From Antiquaquibacter oligotrophicus (GTDB lineage Bacteria; Actinomycetota; Actinomycetes; Actinomycetales; Microbacteriaceae): a stretch of 64,000 bases of DNA. The number at the start of each line of letters is the position of its first letter. Position 1 is the first letter of the stretch. Shown here in pieces: positions 36,204-44,567 of the stretch. The notes below the pieces were generated by a model. That model had not been told where the DNA came from, did not search any database, and saw only the letters and a list, made by a program, of their open reading frames with translations. The DNA lies in assembly GCF_020535405.1 (NCBI RefSeq), contig NZ_CP085036.1, forward strand, positions 1,054,001 through 1,118,000, given 5' to 3'. A program made the translations under genes and the position numbers.

Positions 36204-36565
36204 GATTCGGCCACCACATAGGCGATGGCGATGCCGGCGTCGTGGCTCATGGAGAGGTGCACGGCGGTGATGCCGCGCGCGTCGGCGATCGCGCGCGTGG
36301 AGTCCTGCAGCTCGAAGCTTGGGTTACCCAGTTTGTCGTTGACGACGAGCATGTCGTGCCACTGCACGCCACTTGAGTCGCCGAGCGCCTTGATGAGTGC
36401 TTCCTTCGCTGCGAACCGTCCGGCGAGCGAGCGCAACGGCATGGGTTGGCCGTCCTTGAGCTGTTCGCTGGGAGCGAACAGACGGTCTTTGAGGGTCGGT
36501 GTGCGCACGAGGGCGCGCTCGAATCGAGCGATGTCGACGACATCCACCCCGATACCGACGATCAT
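36200..36565 (-). CDS. acpS: Holo-[acyl-carrier-protein] synthase
   Basis: A 121-residue 4'-phosphopantetheinyl transferase that activates ACP from CoA. Motif GIGVDVVDIARFERAL (Asp8) and FAAKEALIKALG are the metal and CoA sites. It lies 15 bp after glmS and overlaps alr by 4 bases. The window also holds coaA, the first step of CoA synthesis, but as a divergent gene. Confidence 0.95.
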   Translation of the reverse strand: MIVGIGVDVVDIARFERALVRTPTLKDRLFAPSEQLKDGQPMPLRSLAGRFAAKEALIKALGDSSGVQWHDMLVVNDKLGNPSFELQDSTRAIADARGITAVHLSMSHDAGIAIAYVVAES

Positions 36566-36580
36566 GAGATGCGCTTCCGG

Positions 36581-38437
36581 CTACTCGACCGTGACGGACT
36601 TCGCCAGGTTGCGCGGCTGGTCGACGTCGAGACCCTTCGCGTCCGCGAGCTCCATGCCGAAGATGTGTAACGGCACAACGGCGAGGAGCGGCTCGAAGAG
36701 GCTGCCAGCGAGCGGGATCGGGATGACCTCGTCGGCGAAGGGGAGCACCGCGGCATCCCCCTTCTCGGCGATGGCGATCACACGCGCGCCGCGGGCGCGG
36801 ATCTCCTGGATGTTCGAGACCACCTTGGGGTGCAACGACGACGGGTCGCGGGGGCTCGGCACGATCACAAAAACCACCTGACCGGGTTCGATGAGGGCGA
36901 TCGGCCCGTGCTTGAGCTCACCAGCCGCGAAACCCTCCGCGTGAATGTACGCGAGCTCCTTGAGCTTGAGCGCACCCTCCATCGCGATGGGGTAACCGAC
37001 GTGACGACCGAGGAAGAGAACGGACTGGGTGTCGGTCATCCAGTGGGCGAGTTGGCCGACCTGGCCCTGGGCAACGTCGATGACCTCCGCGAGCTTGTCG
37101 GGGACGGCCTGGAGCTCGTCGACGGCCGCGCGAATCGCTGCGTCGTCGAGGGTGCCGCGCACCTTCGCGAGGTGAAGACCGATGAGGTAGAGCGCCGTCA
37201 CCTGCGCGACAAACGCCTTCGTGGATGCGACCGCCACCTCGGGGCCTGCGTGCGTGTAGACGACGGCGTGTGACTCGCGCGGGATCGTCGCACCCTGGGT
37301 GTTGCACACCGAAAGAAGGTGCGCCTTGGACTTGTCGTGCACGTACTTGACCGCCATGAGCGTGTCCATCGTCTCGCCGGACTGGCTGATCGAGATGACG
37401 AGCGTGCGGTCGGAGAGGATCGGGTCGCGGTAACGGAACTCGTGCGACAGCTCGACATCGACAGGGATGCGCGACCACTGCTCGATCGCGTACTTGCCGA
37501 GCATCCCGGCGTATGCAGCCGTACCGCACGCGATGATGACGATGCGGTCGATATCGCGCAGTGCCTCATCGCCGATGGGGTCGAGTTCGTTCAGCTGCAC
37601 GAGACCGTCGTGGGTGCGGCCGAGGATGGTCTTGGCGACGGCTTCGGGTTCCTCACTGATCTCCTTAGCCATGAAGCTCGACCAGCCGCCCTTGTCGCTC
37701 GCGGAGGCATCCCAGGCGATCTCGAACTCGTCAGTCTCGACCGACTTGCCGTCGAAGTCGGTGACGACAACCGAATCGGGGCGAATGGTGACGATCTGGT
37801 CCTGGCCGATCGCGACGGCCCGACGGGTGTACTCGACGAAGGCCGCGACATCCGACCCGAGGAAGTTCTCGCCGTCACCGAGTCCGATGACGAGCGGCGA
37901 ATTGCGGCGAGCGCCGACAACCTCGCCAGGACGGTCCTCGTGCATGACGAGGAGAGTGAAGGCACCGTGGAGTCTGCCAACAACCTCACGCAACGCCGCT
38001 GTCAGGTCGCCCGTGCGCGCGTAGGCCTCGCCCACGAGGAGAGCCGCAACCTCGGTGTCGGTCTCACTCGTGAATTCGGCGCCGCGCTCGAGCAACTCCT
38101 GCTTGAGGTCGGCGAAGTTCTCGATGATGCCGTTATGGATGAGCGCGAGCTTTCCATCGGCGGAGAGGTGCGGATGCGCGTTCCTGTCCGTCGGGCCGCC
38201 ATGGGTAGCCCAGCGCGTGTGACCGATACCGGTACCGCCGTTACCGAGCGGGCGGTCTTCGAGGTCATCAACGAGCACCTGCAGCTTTCCGGCACGCTTA
38301 CGGGTTCCGATCTGCCCCGCCTCATCGAGCACGGCGACACCGGCCGAGTCGTACCCCCGGTACTCGAGCCGCTTGAGCCCGCCGAGGAGCACCTCGAGAC
38401 TCTTGTTGTCACCGACGTAACCCACGATTCCACACAT
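36581..38437 (-). CDS. glmS: Glucosamine-fructose-6-phosphate aminotransferase
   Basis: Makes glucosamine-6-phosphate from fructose-6-phosphate and glutamine, the entry to UDP-GlcNAc. It has 618 residues. Start MCGIVGYVG exposes the Cys nucleophile after Met removal, which fixes the ATG at 38437. The glutaminase domain is at 1-240 and two SIS domains follow (SQSGETMDTL in the first), ending PRNLAKSVTVE. First gene of a seven-gene operon continuing acpS-alr-tsaE-tsaB-rimI-tsaD. No glmS ribozyme is apparent: the leader is only 65 bp to the divergent coaA. glmM of the same pathway lies at 41.2-42.5 kb. Confidence 0.97.
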   Translation of the reverse strand: MCGIVGYVGDNKSLEVLLGGLKRLEYRGYDSAGVAVLDEAGQIGTRKRAGKLQVLVDDLEDRPLGNGGTGIGHTRWATHGGPTDRNAHPHLSADGKLALIHNGIIENFADLKQELLERGAEFTSETDTEVAALLVGEAYARTGDLTAALREVVGRLHGAFTLLVMHEDRPGEVVGARRNSPLVIGLGDGENFLGSDVAAFVEYTRRAVAIGQDQIVTIRPDSVVVTDFDGKSVETDEFEIAWDASASDKGGWSSFMAKEISEEPEAVAKTILGRTHDGLVQLNELDPIGDEALRDIDRIVIIACGTAAYAGMLGKYAIEQWSRIPVDVELSHEFRYRDPILSDRTLVISISQSGETMDTLMAVKYVHDKSKAHLLSVCNTQGATIPRESHAVVYTHAGPEVAVASTKAFVAQVTALYLIGLHLAKVRGTLDDAAIRAAVDELQAVPDKLAEVIDVAQGQVGQLAHWMTDTQSVLFLGRHVGYPIAMEGALKLKELAYIHAEGFAAGELKHGPIALIEPGQVVFVIVPSPRDPSSLHPKVVSNIQEIRARGARVIAIAEKGDAAVLPFADEVIPIPLAGSLFEPLLAVVPLHIFGMELADAKGLDVDQPRNLAKSVTVE

Positions 38438-38502
38438 GGGGTCGATTGTAGTTCTCGCGTCGCTGAGAACCCCGCTCGCGGCCCTGACTAGGATGGGGCG
38501 CA

Positions 38503-39447
38503 ATGTCCGATCCCACCGCTCAGGGCGGCCATCCGTCGCCGTTTCTTGAGATCGATCGCGCCGAGTGGGCCGCTCTTGCTCCCCGCATGGAGACACCCCT
38601 AACCCAGGCGGAGATCGTTGAACTTCGCGGCATCGGCGATCACCTCGACCTTGTCGAAGTGGAAGAGGTCTACCTTCCCCTCTCCCGACTCCTCAGCCTC
38701 TACGCCGAGGGCGCGCAACAGCTCCACGACGTCACAACGACCTTCCTCGGCACGTCATCGCGCCGCACACCCTTTGTCATCGGGGTCGCCGGCTCCGTCG
38801 CCGTCGGCAAGTCGACGGTGGCACGTCTCCTGCGCGAACTGCTCGGCAGATGGGAGGGAACCCCCAGAGTCGAGCTCGTGACAACCGACGGATTCCTCTA
38901 CCCCAACGCCGAACTCGAACGGCGCGGACTCATGGAACGTAAAGGCTTTCCGGAGTCATACGACCGTCGCGCACTCCTGCGGTTTGTGAGCAGGGTCAAG
39001 GCAGGCGAAACGGAGGTCGGAGCGCCGGTCTACTCCCACCTCGAGTACGACATCGTGCCGGATGCCGAGGTGATCGTGAACTCGCCCGACGTGCTCATCG
39101 TCGAAGGCCTCAACGTGCTCCAGCCCCCGGCGCCCGGCAAACACCTCGCCCTCAGCGACCTCTTCGACTTCGGAATTTACGTCGATGCGAGAACGAGCGA
39201 CATCGCGCGCTGGTACGAGGAACGTTTCCTGTCGCTGCAACGCGGGGCGTTCTCCAACCCCAAGTCGTACTTTCACCGCTTTGCGTCGCTGACCGAGGAA
39301 CAAGCGCGAGCTCGCGCTGCGGGGATCTGGGCATCCATCAACGAACCGAACCTCGTGCAGAACATCCTGCCGACCCGTCAGCGGGCGTCCCTCGTTCTGC
39401 GCAAGGGACCTGCGCACGCCGTGCACAGCGTGCTCCTGCGCAAGTAG
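38503..39447 (+). CDS. coaA: Pantothenate kinase, type I
   Basis: Phosphorylates pantothenate, the first step of CoA synthesis. It has 314 residues, with a P-loop [12 protein letters not shown] at 94-105, [12 protein letters not shown], and the family motif [17 protein letters not shown] (here [11 protein letters not shown]). The end [16 protein letters not shown] is characteristic. It is divergent from glmS; a strong inverted repeat follows. Confidence 0.96.
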   Translation: MSDPTAQGGHPSPFLEIDRAEWAALAPRMETPLTQAEIVELRGIGDHLDLVEVEEVYLPLSRLLSLYAEGAQQLHDVTTTFLGTSSRRTPFVIGVAGSVAVGKSTVARLLRELLGRWEGTPRVELVTTDGFLYPNAELERRGLMERKGFPESYDRRALLRFVSRVKAGETEVGAPVYSHLEYDIVPDAEVIVNSPDVLIVEGLNVLQPPAPGKHLALSDLFDFGIYVDARTSDIARWYEERFLSLQRGAFSNPKSYFHRFASLTEEQARARAAGIWASINEPNLVQNILPTRQRASLVLRKGPAHAVHSVLLRK

Positions 39448-39470
39448 CGCATCGCCTTTTCGTCGACTGA

Positions 39471-39514
39471 TGCCAAATGGCTGCTATTTCCGCGCCCAGA
39501 GCAGCCATTTGGCA
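39471..39514. repeat. 15-bp perfect inverted repeat after coaA
   Basis: TGCCAAATGGCTGCT (39471-39485) is repeated inverted at 39500-39514 around a 14-base loop. An outer CGTCG/CGACG pair lies further out. It lies between convergent coaA and the hypothetical gene and may be a bidirectional terminator, though it is less GC-rich than the other terminators here. Confidence 0.7.
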
Positions 39515-39538
39515 GCACTCGGCGACGCGGGGTGGGGG

Positions 39539-40015
39539 CTAGTTGTACCAGCGGAGCTCTTTGGGGAAGGGGATGCCGCGCGCAGCGGTGTACGCGCGCG
39601 CGGCGGCTCGCGCTCGATGCCAGCCGGGAATCGCCCTCAGGCACTGAACGAGCAGAAGCACCGCCATTGCCGCGAAGAGGCCCACCACGAGCCATCCCCA
39701 CCACTCCTCGCCGAGCTTTGTGGCAAGGAACCAACTGCTGGCACCGATCAGGGGCACGAGCCAAAGGGAGAGGTAAGGGTTCACGGGCGCCCTCTGCTGG
39801 CGCATGCCGTAGACGGAGGGGGCATTGCCTATCGCTCCTATGACTACCGCGTCGAGTTCTTTATCTCGCTTCGCTCTGAACTCGTCAGTTGCCCAGCCCT
39901 CACTCTCCCAGGGCCACTGAATGTTCGACTTTCGCGACGACACAGCACCACCGTACCGACGCGAGTCTGTCGAGTGCTGCCGTTTGGCTTCTATCCCTGC
40001 GCTCGGAGCGGCCAT
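39539..40015 (-). CDS. Hypothetical membrane protein
   Basis: 158 residues from the ATG at 40015, which overlaps the upstream stop by one base (TGATG). Codon use in the first 25 codons is less G/C-biased than the rest, so a GTG at 39940 (133 residues) may be the true start. Two hydrophobic helices at about 82-100 and 106-124 are followed by a basic segment (WHRARAAARAYTAARG). I recognise no family. Probably co-expressed with the 368-residue membrane protein before it. Confidence 0.65.
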   Translation of the reverse strand: MAAPSAGIEAKRQHSTDSRRYGGAVSSRKSNIQWPWESEGWATDEFRAKRDKELDAVVIGAIGNAPSVYGMRQQRAPVNPYLSLWLVPLIGASSWFLATKLGEEWWGWLVVGLFAAMAVLLLVQCLRAIPGWHRARAAARAYTAARGIPFPKELRWYN

Positions 40016-41121
40016 CAGCTGCTGCGGAGGAGCGTCAAGTCGAAGTCGTAGACGTACGATGCGTCGGCGTAGTCGCCCGAGAGGGAGATCGAGATGACCG
40101 GTTCGGCGCTTCGTCCGGCAGGATCGCGCGAGACGTAGGCGTGCGCCTCAGCGTCGTCGATCGCGGCGTCACTGAGCGCGAGATCGACCGCGGCACCAAC
40201 CTGCGCGAAGTCGAGGTCCGAGGCATCAAAAAGCTCCGCAGAGAGGTCGGTCGGCTGGATGAGCTCCGGACCATCACGCCATGCGCGACCGTACCGGTAC
40301 AGGTAGGTGTCGGTTGTGCTTGCGCCAGGTGTGGTCGGTGCATCGACGATGAGGTAGGTGTCGTAGAAGACGACACTCGTGAACTCGTAGCCCCCGACAA
40401 CATCGGCGACAGCATCCACCGCATCCTGCTGGAATCGCCCCGTGACGAGGCTCGTGCCATCCCACTCTCCCGCCGCCAGACTTTGCGCGGCCCGGGAGAT
40501 TGAACCCCATGCTGGCACCGTCGTCACCACGGCCGCGACCGTGATGATGACGAGCGAGACCGCGGCCTGAGCTCCCGCACCCAGACGCCGCCGCGTACCG
40601 GGGCGCGGTGTCGCCGGTGTCGACTCGGTCGCACGTTCCCACGTGGGAACGCTCGATGCGGCAGGGATAAAGGACGGATCGTTGTGGGCTCGGCGCGCCC
40701 GCTGCGACATGGATGCCGGGTCGCTGGGGATGATCGTGACATCCGGCCGGTGCGGTGAGAGCCGCCTCACCTCGATGATCGCGCCGGACGTGAACAGGCG
40801 CATATCGTCGCTCGGAACCTCGACGATCGTGGTCGTCTGGTAGGCGTCCTCCCCCTCTGGCGCGACAGTCAGACGCACGGACAGTTCCTGCACACCGTCG
40901 AGTTCTCGTCCGGTGCGGGATACGGTTTCGATGCGCGCGATGGCACGACCATGGTCCGGCATCGTCGTTCGACGCACCCCGCCGAAAAGCGCGAGGATGA
41001 AGAAGGCAGACACTCCGGTCGACCACACGAGAATGTAGATCCAGTCGCCCGTCACGATCGAACCGACGACGCCACCAATGAAGACACCGGCAGCAACCTT
41101 CGCCAGAATCGACAGAATCAT
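40015..41121 (-). CDS. Hypothetical two-span membrane protein
   Basis: 368 residues. Helices at about 5-22 and 28-46 are followed by a cytoplasmic domain (about 50-150) and a Pro/Thr-rich linker. A further helix at about 190-208 leads to a C-terminal domain of about 160 residues that is acidic and probably extracytoplasmic. The C-terminal part resembles neither known enzymes nor receptors that I recognise. The gene lies 32 bp after glmM on the same strand and overlaps the next gene. Confidence 0.7.
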   Translation of the reverse strand: MILSILAKVAAGVFIGGVVGSIVTGDWIYILVWSTGVSAFFILALFGGVRRTTMPDHGRAIARIETVSRTGRELDGVQELSVRLTVAPEGEDAYQTTTIVEVPSDDMRLFTSGAIIEVRRLSPHRPDVTIIPSDPASMSQRARRAHNDPSFIPAASSVPTWERATESTPATPRPGTRRRLGAGAQAAVSLVIITVAAVVTTVPAWGSISRAAQSLAAGEWDGTSLVTGRFQQDAVDAVADVVGGYEFTSVVFYDTYLIVDAPTTPGASTTDTYLYRYGRAWRDGPELIQPTDLSAELFDASDLDFAQVGAAVDLALSDAAIDDAEAHAYVSRDPAGRSAEPVISISLSGDYADASYVYDFDLTLLRSS

Positions 41122-41153
41122 GCGGTCAGGGTATCGGGCCGCGCGAGGAGGGG

Positions 41154-42515
41154 CTACAGCGCCAAGCGCTCCTTGACGATCGCCGCGAGCTCGGCCGCGA
41201 CCTCGTCGGCGACGGACTGCTCGGATGCCTCGACCATGACCCGCACCATGGGCTCCGTGCCCGACGGGCGCAGCAGGACTCGCCCCGAGTCACCCAGACG
41301 CTCGCTCGCGACCTGCACGGCCGCGGCAATGACTTCGTCCGAACCGAGGGCGCGGTGATCGACTCCGCGCACATTGACGAGCACCTGCGGGTACACGGTC
41401 ATGACGGAGGCGAGCTCCTTCAGTGACTTGCCCGTGCGAGCGAGCTCGGCGGCCAGGTGCAGCCCCGTCAGGATGCCGTCGCCCGTTGTCGCGAACTTCG
41501 TCATGATCACGTGGCCGGACTGTTCGCCGCCGAGGGAGAGGCCCTCGGCCGCGAGGGCCTCGAGCACGTAGCGATCGCCGACAGCGGTCTCGAGCATCCG
41601 GATGTCATTCTCGGCCATCGCACGGCGAAGACCGAGATTACTCATGACGGTTGCCACGAGCGTGCGATCGGTGAGCACACCGCGCTCGGCCATCGACAGG
41701 GCCAGGATCGCCATGATCTGATCGCCGTCGACGACGTTGCCCTCGGCGTCCACGGCAAGGCACCGATCGGCGTCGCCGTCGTGTGCGATACCGAGGTGCG
41801 CACCGTGAGCGACAACGGCCGCGCGGAGCGACTCGAGGTGGGTCGAACCGACACCGTCGTTGATGTTGATGCCGTCGGGGTCCGCGCCGATGACGGTGAC
41901 CTGAGCCCCGGCATCGGTGAACACCTGAGGCGACACCCCTGCTGCGGCGCCGTGGGCGCAGTCGAGCACAACGTGCAGACCATCGAGGCGGTGCGGAAGC
42001 GTCGAAAGCAGGTGCACGATGTAGCGGTCCTCGGCATCCGAGAACCGACGGATGCGACCGACATCGGCACCGGTCGGTGCGAGCTTCGACGACTCGAGTG
42101 CCGCCTCGATACGGTCCTCGACCTCATCGGGGAGCTTGGTTCCCCCGGTGGCGAAAAACTTGATGCCGTTGTCGGGAGCCGCATTGTGCGACGCCGAGAT
42201 CATGACACCCAGGTCCGCCTTGAAATCGGCCACCAGAAAAGCCGCGGCCGGGGTCGGGACCACACCAGCGTCATAGACGTCGACACCGGAACTGGCAAGA
42301 CCAGCGGCGACGGCGGCGGCAAGAAACTCACCAGAGATACGCGGATCGCGCGCAATCACCGCGACCGGCCGACGACCGGATGCTCGGCGACCGTCGGCGA
42401 CTCGGCCCTTGCCCAGCACGACTGCAGCCGCCTGGGCAAGGCCGAGCGCAAGCTCGACGGTCAATTCGGAGTTCGCGAGACCGCGAACCCCGTCCGTACC
42501 GAAAAGACGAGGCAT
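41154..42515 (-). CDS. glmM: Phosphoglucosamine mutase
   Basis: Converts glucosamine-6-phosphate to glucosamine-1-phosphate for UDP-GlcNAc. It has 453 residues: LFGTDGVRG at the start, the phosphoserine loop [13 protein letters not shown] (Ser109), metal loop HDGDADRC, sugar loop GGEQSGHVI and phosphate loop [12 protein letters not shown] are all present. It follows rpsI by 14 bp, as is common in Gram-positive bacteria, so it probably shares the rplM-rpsI transcript. Confidence 0.97.
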   Translation of the reverse strand: MPRLFGTDGVRGLANSELTVELALGLAQAAAVVLGKGRVADGRRASGRRPVAVIARDPRISGEFLAAAVAAGLASSGVDVYDAGVVPTPAAAFLVADFKADLGVMISASHNAAPDNGIKFFATGGTKLPDEVEDRIEAALESSKLAPTGADVGRIRRFSDAEDRYIVHLLSTLPHRLDGLHVVLDCAHGAAAGVSPQVFTDAGAQVTVIGADPDGININDGVGSTHLESLRAAVVAHGAHLGIAHDGDADRCLAVDAEGNVVDGDQIMAILALSMAERGVLTDRTLVATVMSNLGLRRAMAENDIRMLETAVGDRYVLEALAAEGLSLGGEQSGHVIMTKFATTGDGILTGLHLAAELARTGKSLKELASVMTVYPQVLVNVRGVDHRALGSDEVIAAAVQVASERLGDSGRVLLRPSGTEPMVRVMVEASEQSVADEVAAELAAIVKERLAL

Positions 42516-42529
42516 GGTGCCCGCGAAGC

Positions 42530-43018
42530 TTAACGCTTCGAGAACTGCGACGCCTTGCGCGCCTTCTTGAGACCGGCCTTCTTGCGCTCGATGACGCGAG
42601 CGTCGCGCGTGAGGAAGCCCGCCTTCTTGAGCGTCGGACGGTTGTTCTCGCGGTCGATCTCGTTGAGCGCACGAGCGATCGCGAGACGCAGGGCGCCGGC
42701 CTGGCCCGAGGGGCCACCACCGGTGATACGTGCGGTCACATCGTACGAACCCAGGAGGTCGAGCACCTTGAACGGGTCGTTGATGAGCTGCTGGTGCAGC
42801 TTGTTGGGGAAGTACTCGGCGAGGTCACGGCCGTTGACGGTCGCGGTACCGGCGCCGGGGACGAGACGAACGCGAGCGATCGCCTCCTTGCGGCGACCCA
42901 CCGCCGCACCCGAAACGTTGAGGACGGCGCGGGGAGCCTTGGGGGCCTCCGACGCGGGCGTCTCGGTGGTGAAGCTCTCGGCGACGGTCTCGCCGATGGA
43001 ATCCTGAATGCTGGCCAC
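42530..43018 (-). CDS. rpsI: Ribosomal protein S9
   Basis: 162 residues. The uS9 core begins near residue 35 ([12 protein letters not shown]) and ends with the canonical [12 protein letters not shown] that contacts P-site tRNA. The N-terminal 33 residues form an acidic, Thr/Glu/Ala-rich extension not found in E. coli S9 (130 residues) but common in actinobacteria. The start is GTG. It follows rplM by 29 bp. Confidence 0.97.
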   Translation of the reverse strand: MASIQDSIGETVAESFTTETPASEAPKAPRAVLNVSGAAVGRRKEAIARVRLVPGAGTATVNGRDLAEYFPNKLHQQLINDPFKVLDLLGSYDVTARITGGGPSGQAGALRLAIARALNEIDRENNRPTLKKAGFLTRDARVIERKKAGLKKARKASQFSKR

Positions 43019-43047
43019 TGTCTTAGATCCTTTGGGTTTCGCTGGCG

Positions 43048-43494
43048 CTACTGAGCGACCTGGGTGAGGGTGTACGGCTTCGGCTGCTGTGCAGCGTGGG
43101 GGTGCTCGGCACCCGCGTAGACCTTCAGCTTCGACAGCTGGGCCCGGCCGATCGAGTTCTTCGGGAGCATGCCGCGAACGGCCTTCTCGACCGCGCGGGT
43201 CGGGTGCTTCTCGAGGAGCTCGGTGTACGAGGTGGCGGTGAGGCCGCCCGGGTAACCCGAGTGACGGTACGCCTTCTTCTGCGCGAGCTTGGAACCCGTG
43301 AGGGCGACCTTCTCCGCGTTGATGATGATGACGAAGTCGCCGCCGTCGATGTGGGGGGCGAACGTCGGCTTGTGCTTACCGCGCAGGAGCGTGGCAGCGT
43401 GGCTGGCGAGACGACCGAGAACGATGTCGGTCGCGTCGATGATGACCCAGTCCCGCTGGATGTCCTCGGGCTTGGGAGAATAGGTGCGCGTCAC
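43048..43494 (-). CDS. rplM: Ribosomal protein L13
   Basis: 148 residues, the normal uL13 length: [29 protein letters not shown] and [18 protein letters not shown]. The start is GTG at 43494; the frame is open for another 134 codons upstream, but that region is the promoter and leader. The promoter overlaps the truA stop and the 135-base leader contains a strong hairpin, so autoregulation is possible. Confidence 0.97.
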   Translation of the reverse strand: MTRTYSPKPEDIQRDWVIIDATDIVLGRLASHAATLLRGKHKPTFAPHIDGGDFVIIINAEKVALTGSKLAQKKAYRHSGYPGGLTATSYTELLEKHPTRAVEKAVRGMLPKNSIGRAQLSKLKVYAGAEHPHAAQQPKPYTLTQVAQ

Positions 43495-43539
43495 AGTAGT
43501 GCTGCTTTCCGTTGATCGAGTGAGGTGTTCGTGAATCCC

Positions 43540-43586
43540 GCTCCGGTGGGGAGTTCCGCCTCGATGAGGTGGGAACGCTCCGGTGG
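43540..43586 (-). promoter_or_regulatory. Structured rplM leader: repeat-flanked hairpin
   Basis: GCTCCGGTGG occurs at 43540-43549 and again at 43577-43586. Between them, 43553-43576 folds into a 10-bp stem with a 3-base loop and one bulged G. The element lies in the transcribed leader of rplM. A role in feedback by L13 is a guess from position. Confidence 0.45.
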
Positions 43587-43636
43587 AGGGCTCATGATCG
43601 GATGTCGACGGTCGGGCCGCGCGACACCAAAGGTCA

Positions 43637-43665
43637 AGCTTAGGTGATCGGTGTGCCCTGGTCAA
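43637..43665 (-). promoter_or_regulatory. rplM-rpsI promoter
   Basis: On the minus strand, TTGACC (43665-43660), 17 bases, TAAGCT (43642-43637). The -10 box contains the truA stop codon. The -10 and start region TAAGCTYGACCTTTGGTGT is shared with the infA promoter. Confidence 0.65.
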
Positions 43666-44533
43666 ACGCCTCGTCGTCACGACGTGCACGTGTGCGCTCG
43701 GCACGGGCCGCCAGGTCGGCGTCCTCCGGATAGCCGACCTCGACGAGCGTGAGGCCCTGGGCCGGCATGACCTTGAACTCGCTCGTGCGTTGCTGCTCCC
43801 GACGGATGCCCACCATCCTGTCGCTCGCAAGCTTGCCCTCCCCCAAGGCGACACCGGCACCCACGAGCGCACGCACCATGCTGTGGCAGAACGCATCGGC
43901 CTTCAGGTGCGCCGTGATCACCCCATCGGCTCCGCGAACCCAACGGAACTCCTGCAGCTCCCGAATGGTCGTCGACCCCGCGCGAGGCTTGCAGTAGGCC
44001 GCCCAGTCGTGAAGCCCCACCAGCTCATCGGATGCCACGTTCATCGCGTCGACGTCGAGAGCGGACGGGTACCACGTCGTGAACAGACGGTGCAGCGGAT
44101 TGCGGGCTGCGAGGGAATCCGCGATGCGGTACTCGTAACGTCGCCACACCGGGGAGAACCTCGCGTCGAACCCGTCCGGCGCCAGCGCCGCGCGGGTGAG
44201 AACCACATCGGACCGGAGCCCCGCGATGCCGTTGATGCGACGTACCAGGGCGGAACCGGGATCCGGCGCCGGTCTACCGCCGTGGGGCTTCGCGAGAGAG
44301 CGGAGCTGTTCCGGGGTGAGGTCGAGGTGCGCCACCTGACCCGTGGCGTGAACCCCGGCATCCGTGCGTCCCGCGACGGTGAGCACAGGCGGGTTGTCGT
44401 CGCGGAGAACGGTCGCGAGCGCCTCCTCCAGCACACCTTGCACCGTGCGCAGGCCAGGCTGCTTCGCCCAGCCCGCGAATCCCGTGCCGTCGTAGGCCAG
44501 GTCGAGCCGCATGCGGATACGGGACTCGTCCAT
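43640..44533 (-). CDS. truA: tRNA pseudouridine(38-40) synthase
   Basis: Isomerises U38-40 in the tRNA anticodon arm. 297 residues from ATG 44533 ([26 protein letters not shown]); an ATG seven codons later is the alternative. The catalytic Asp is in [14 protein letters not shown]. The C-terminal motif [20 protein letters not shown] is complete. The longer frame upstream overlaps the divergent acyltransferase and is not coding. The rplM promoter lies in its last codons. Confidence 0.95.
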   Translation of the reverse strand: MDESRIRMRLDLAYDGTGFAGWAKQPGLRTVQGVLEEALATVLRDDNPPVLTVAGRTDAGVHATGQVAHLDLTPEQLRSLAKPHGGRPAPDPGSALVRRINGIAGLRSDVVLTRAALAPDGFDARFSPVWRRYEYRIADSLAARNPLHRLFTTWYPSALDVDAMNVASDELVGLHDWAAYCKPRAGSTTIRELQEFRWVRGADGVITAHLKADAFCHSMVRALVGAGVALGEGKLASDRMVGIRREQQRTSEFKVMPAQGLTLVEVGYPEDADLAARAERTRARRDDEAFDQGTPIT

Positions 44534-44567
44534 CACGGTTGCCCAGCGTAGTCTGGGTGCGCCCATC

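Noticed and set aside
38438..38502. Possible glmS ribozyme or riboswitch
   Set aside because: The gap to the divergent coaA is only 65 bp and shows no suitable fold.
43495..43896. 134-codon extension of rplM
   Set aside because: Covers the promoter, the leader hairpin and the end of truA; L13 has normal length without it.
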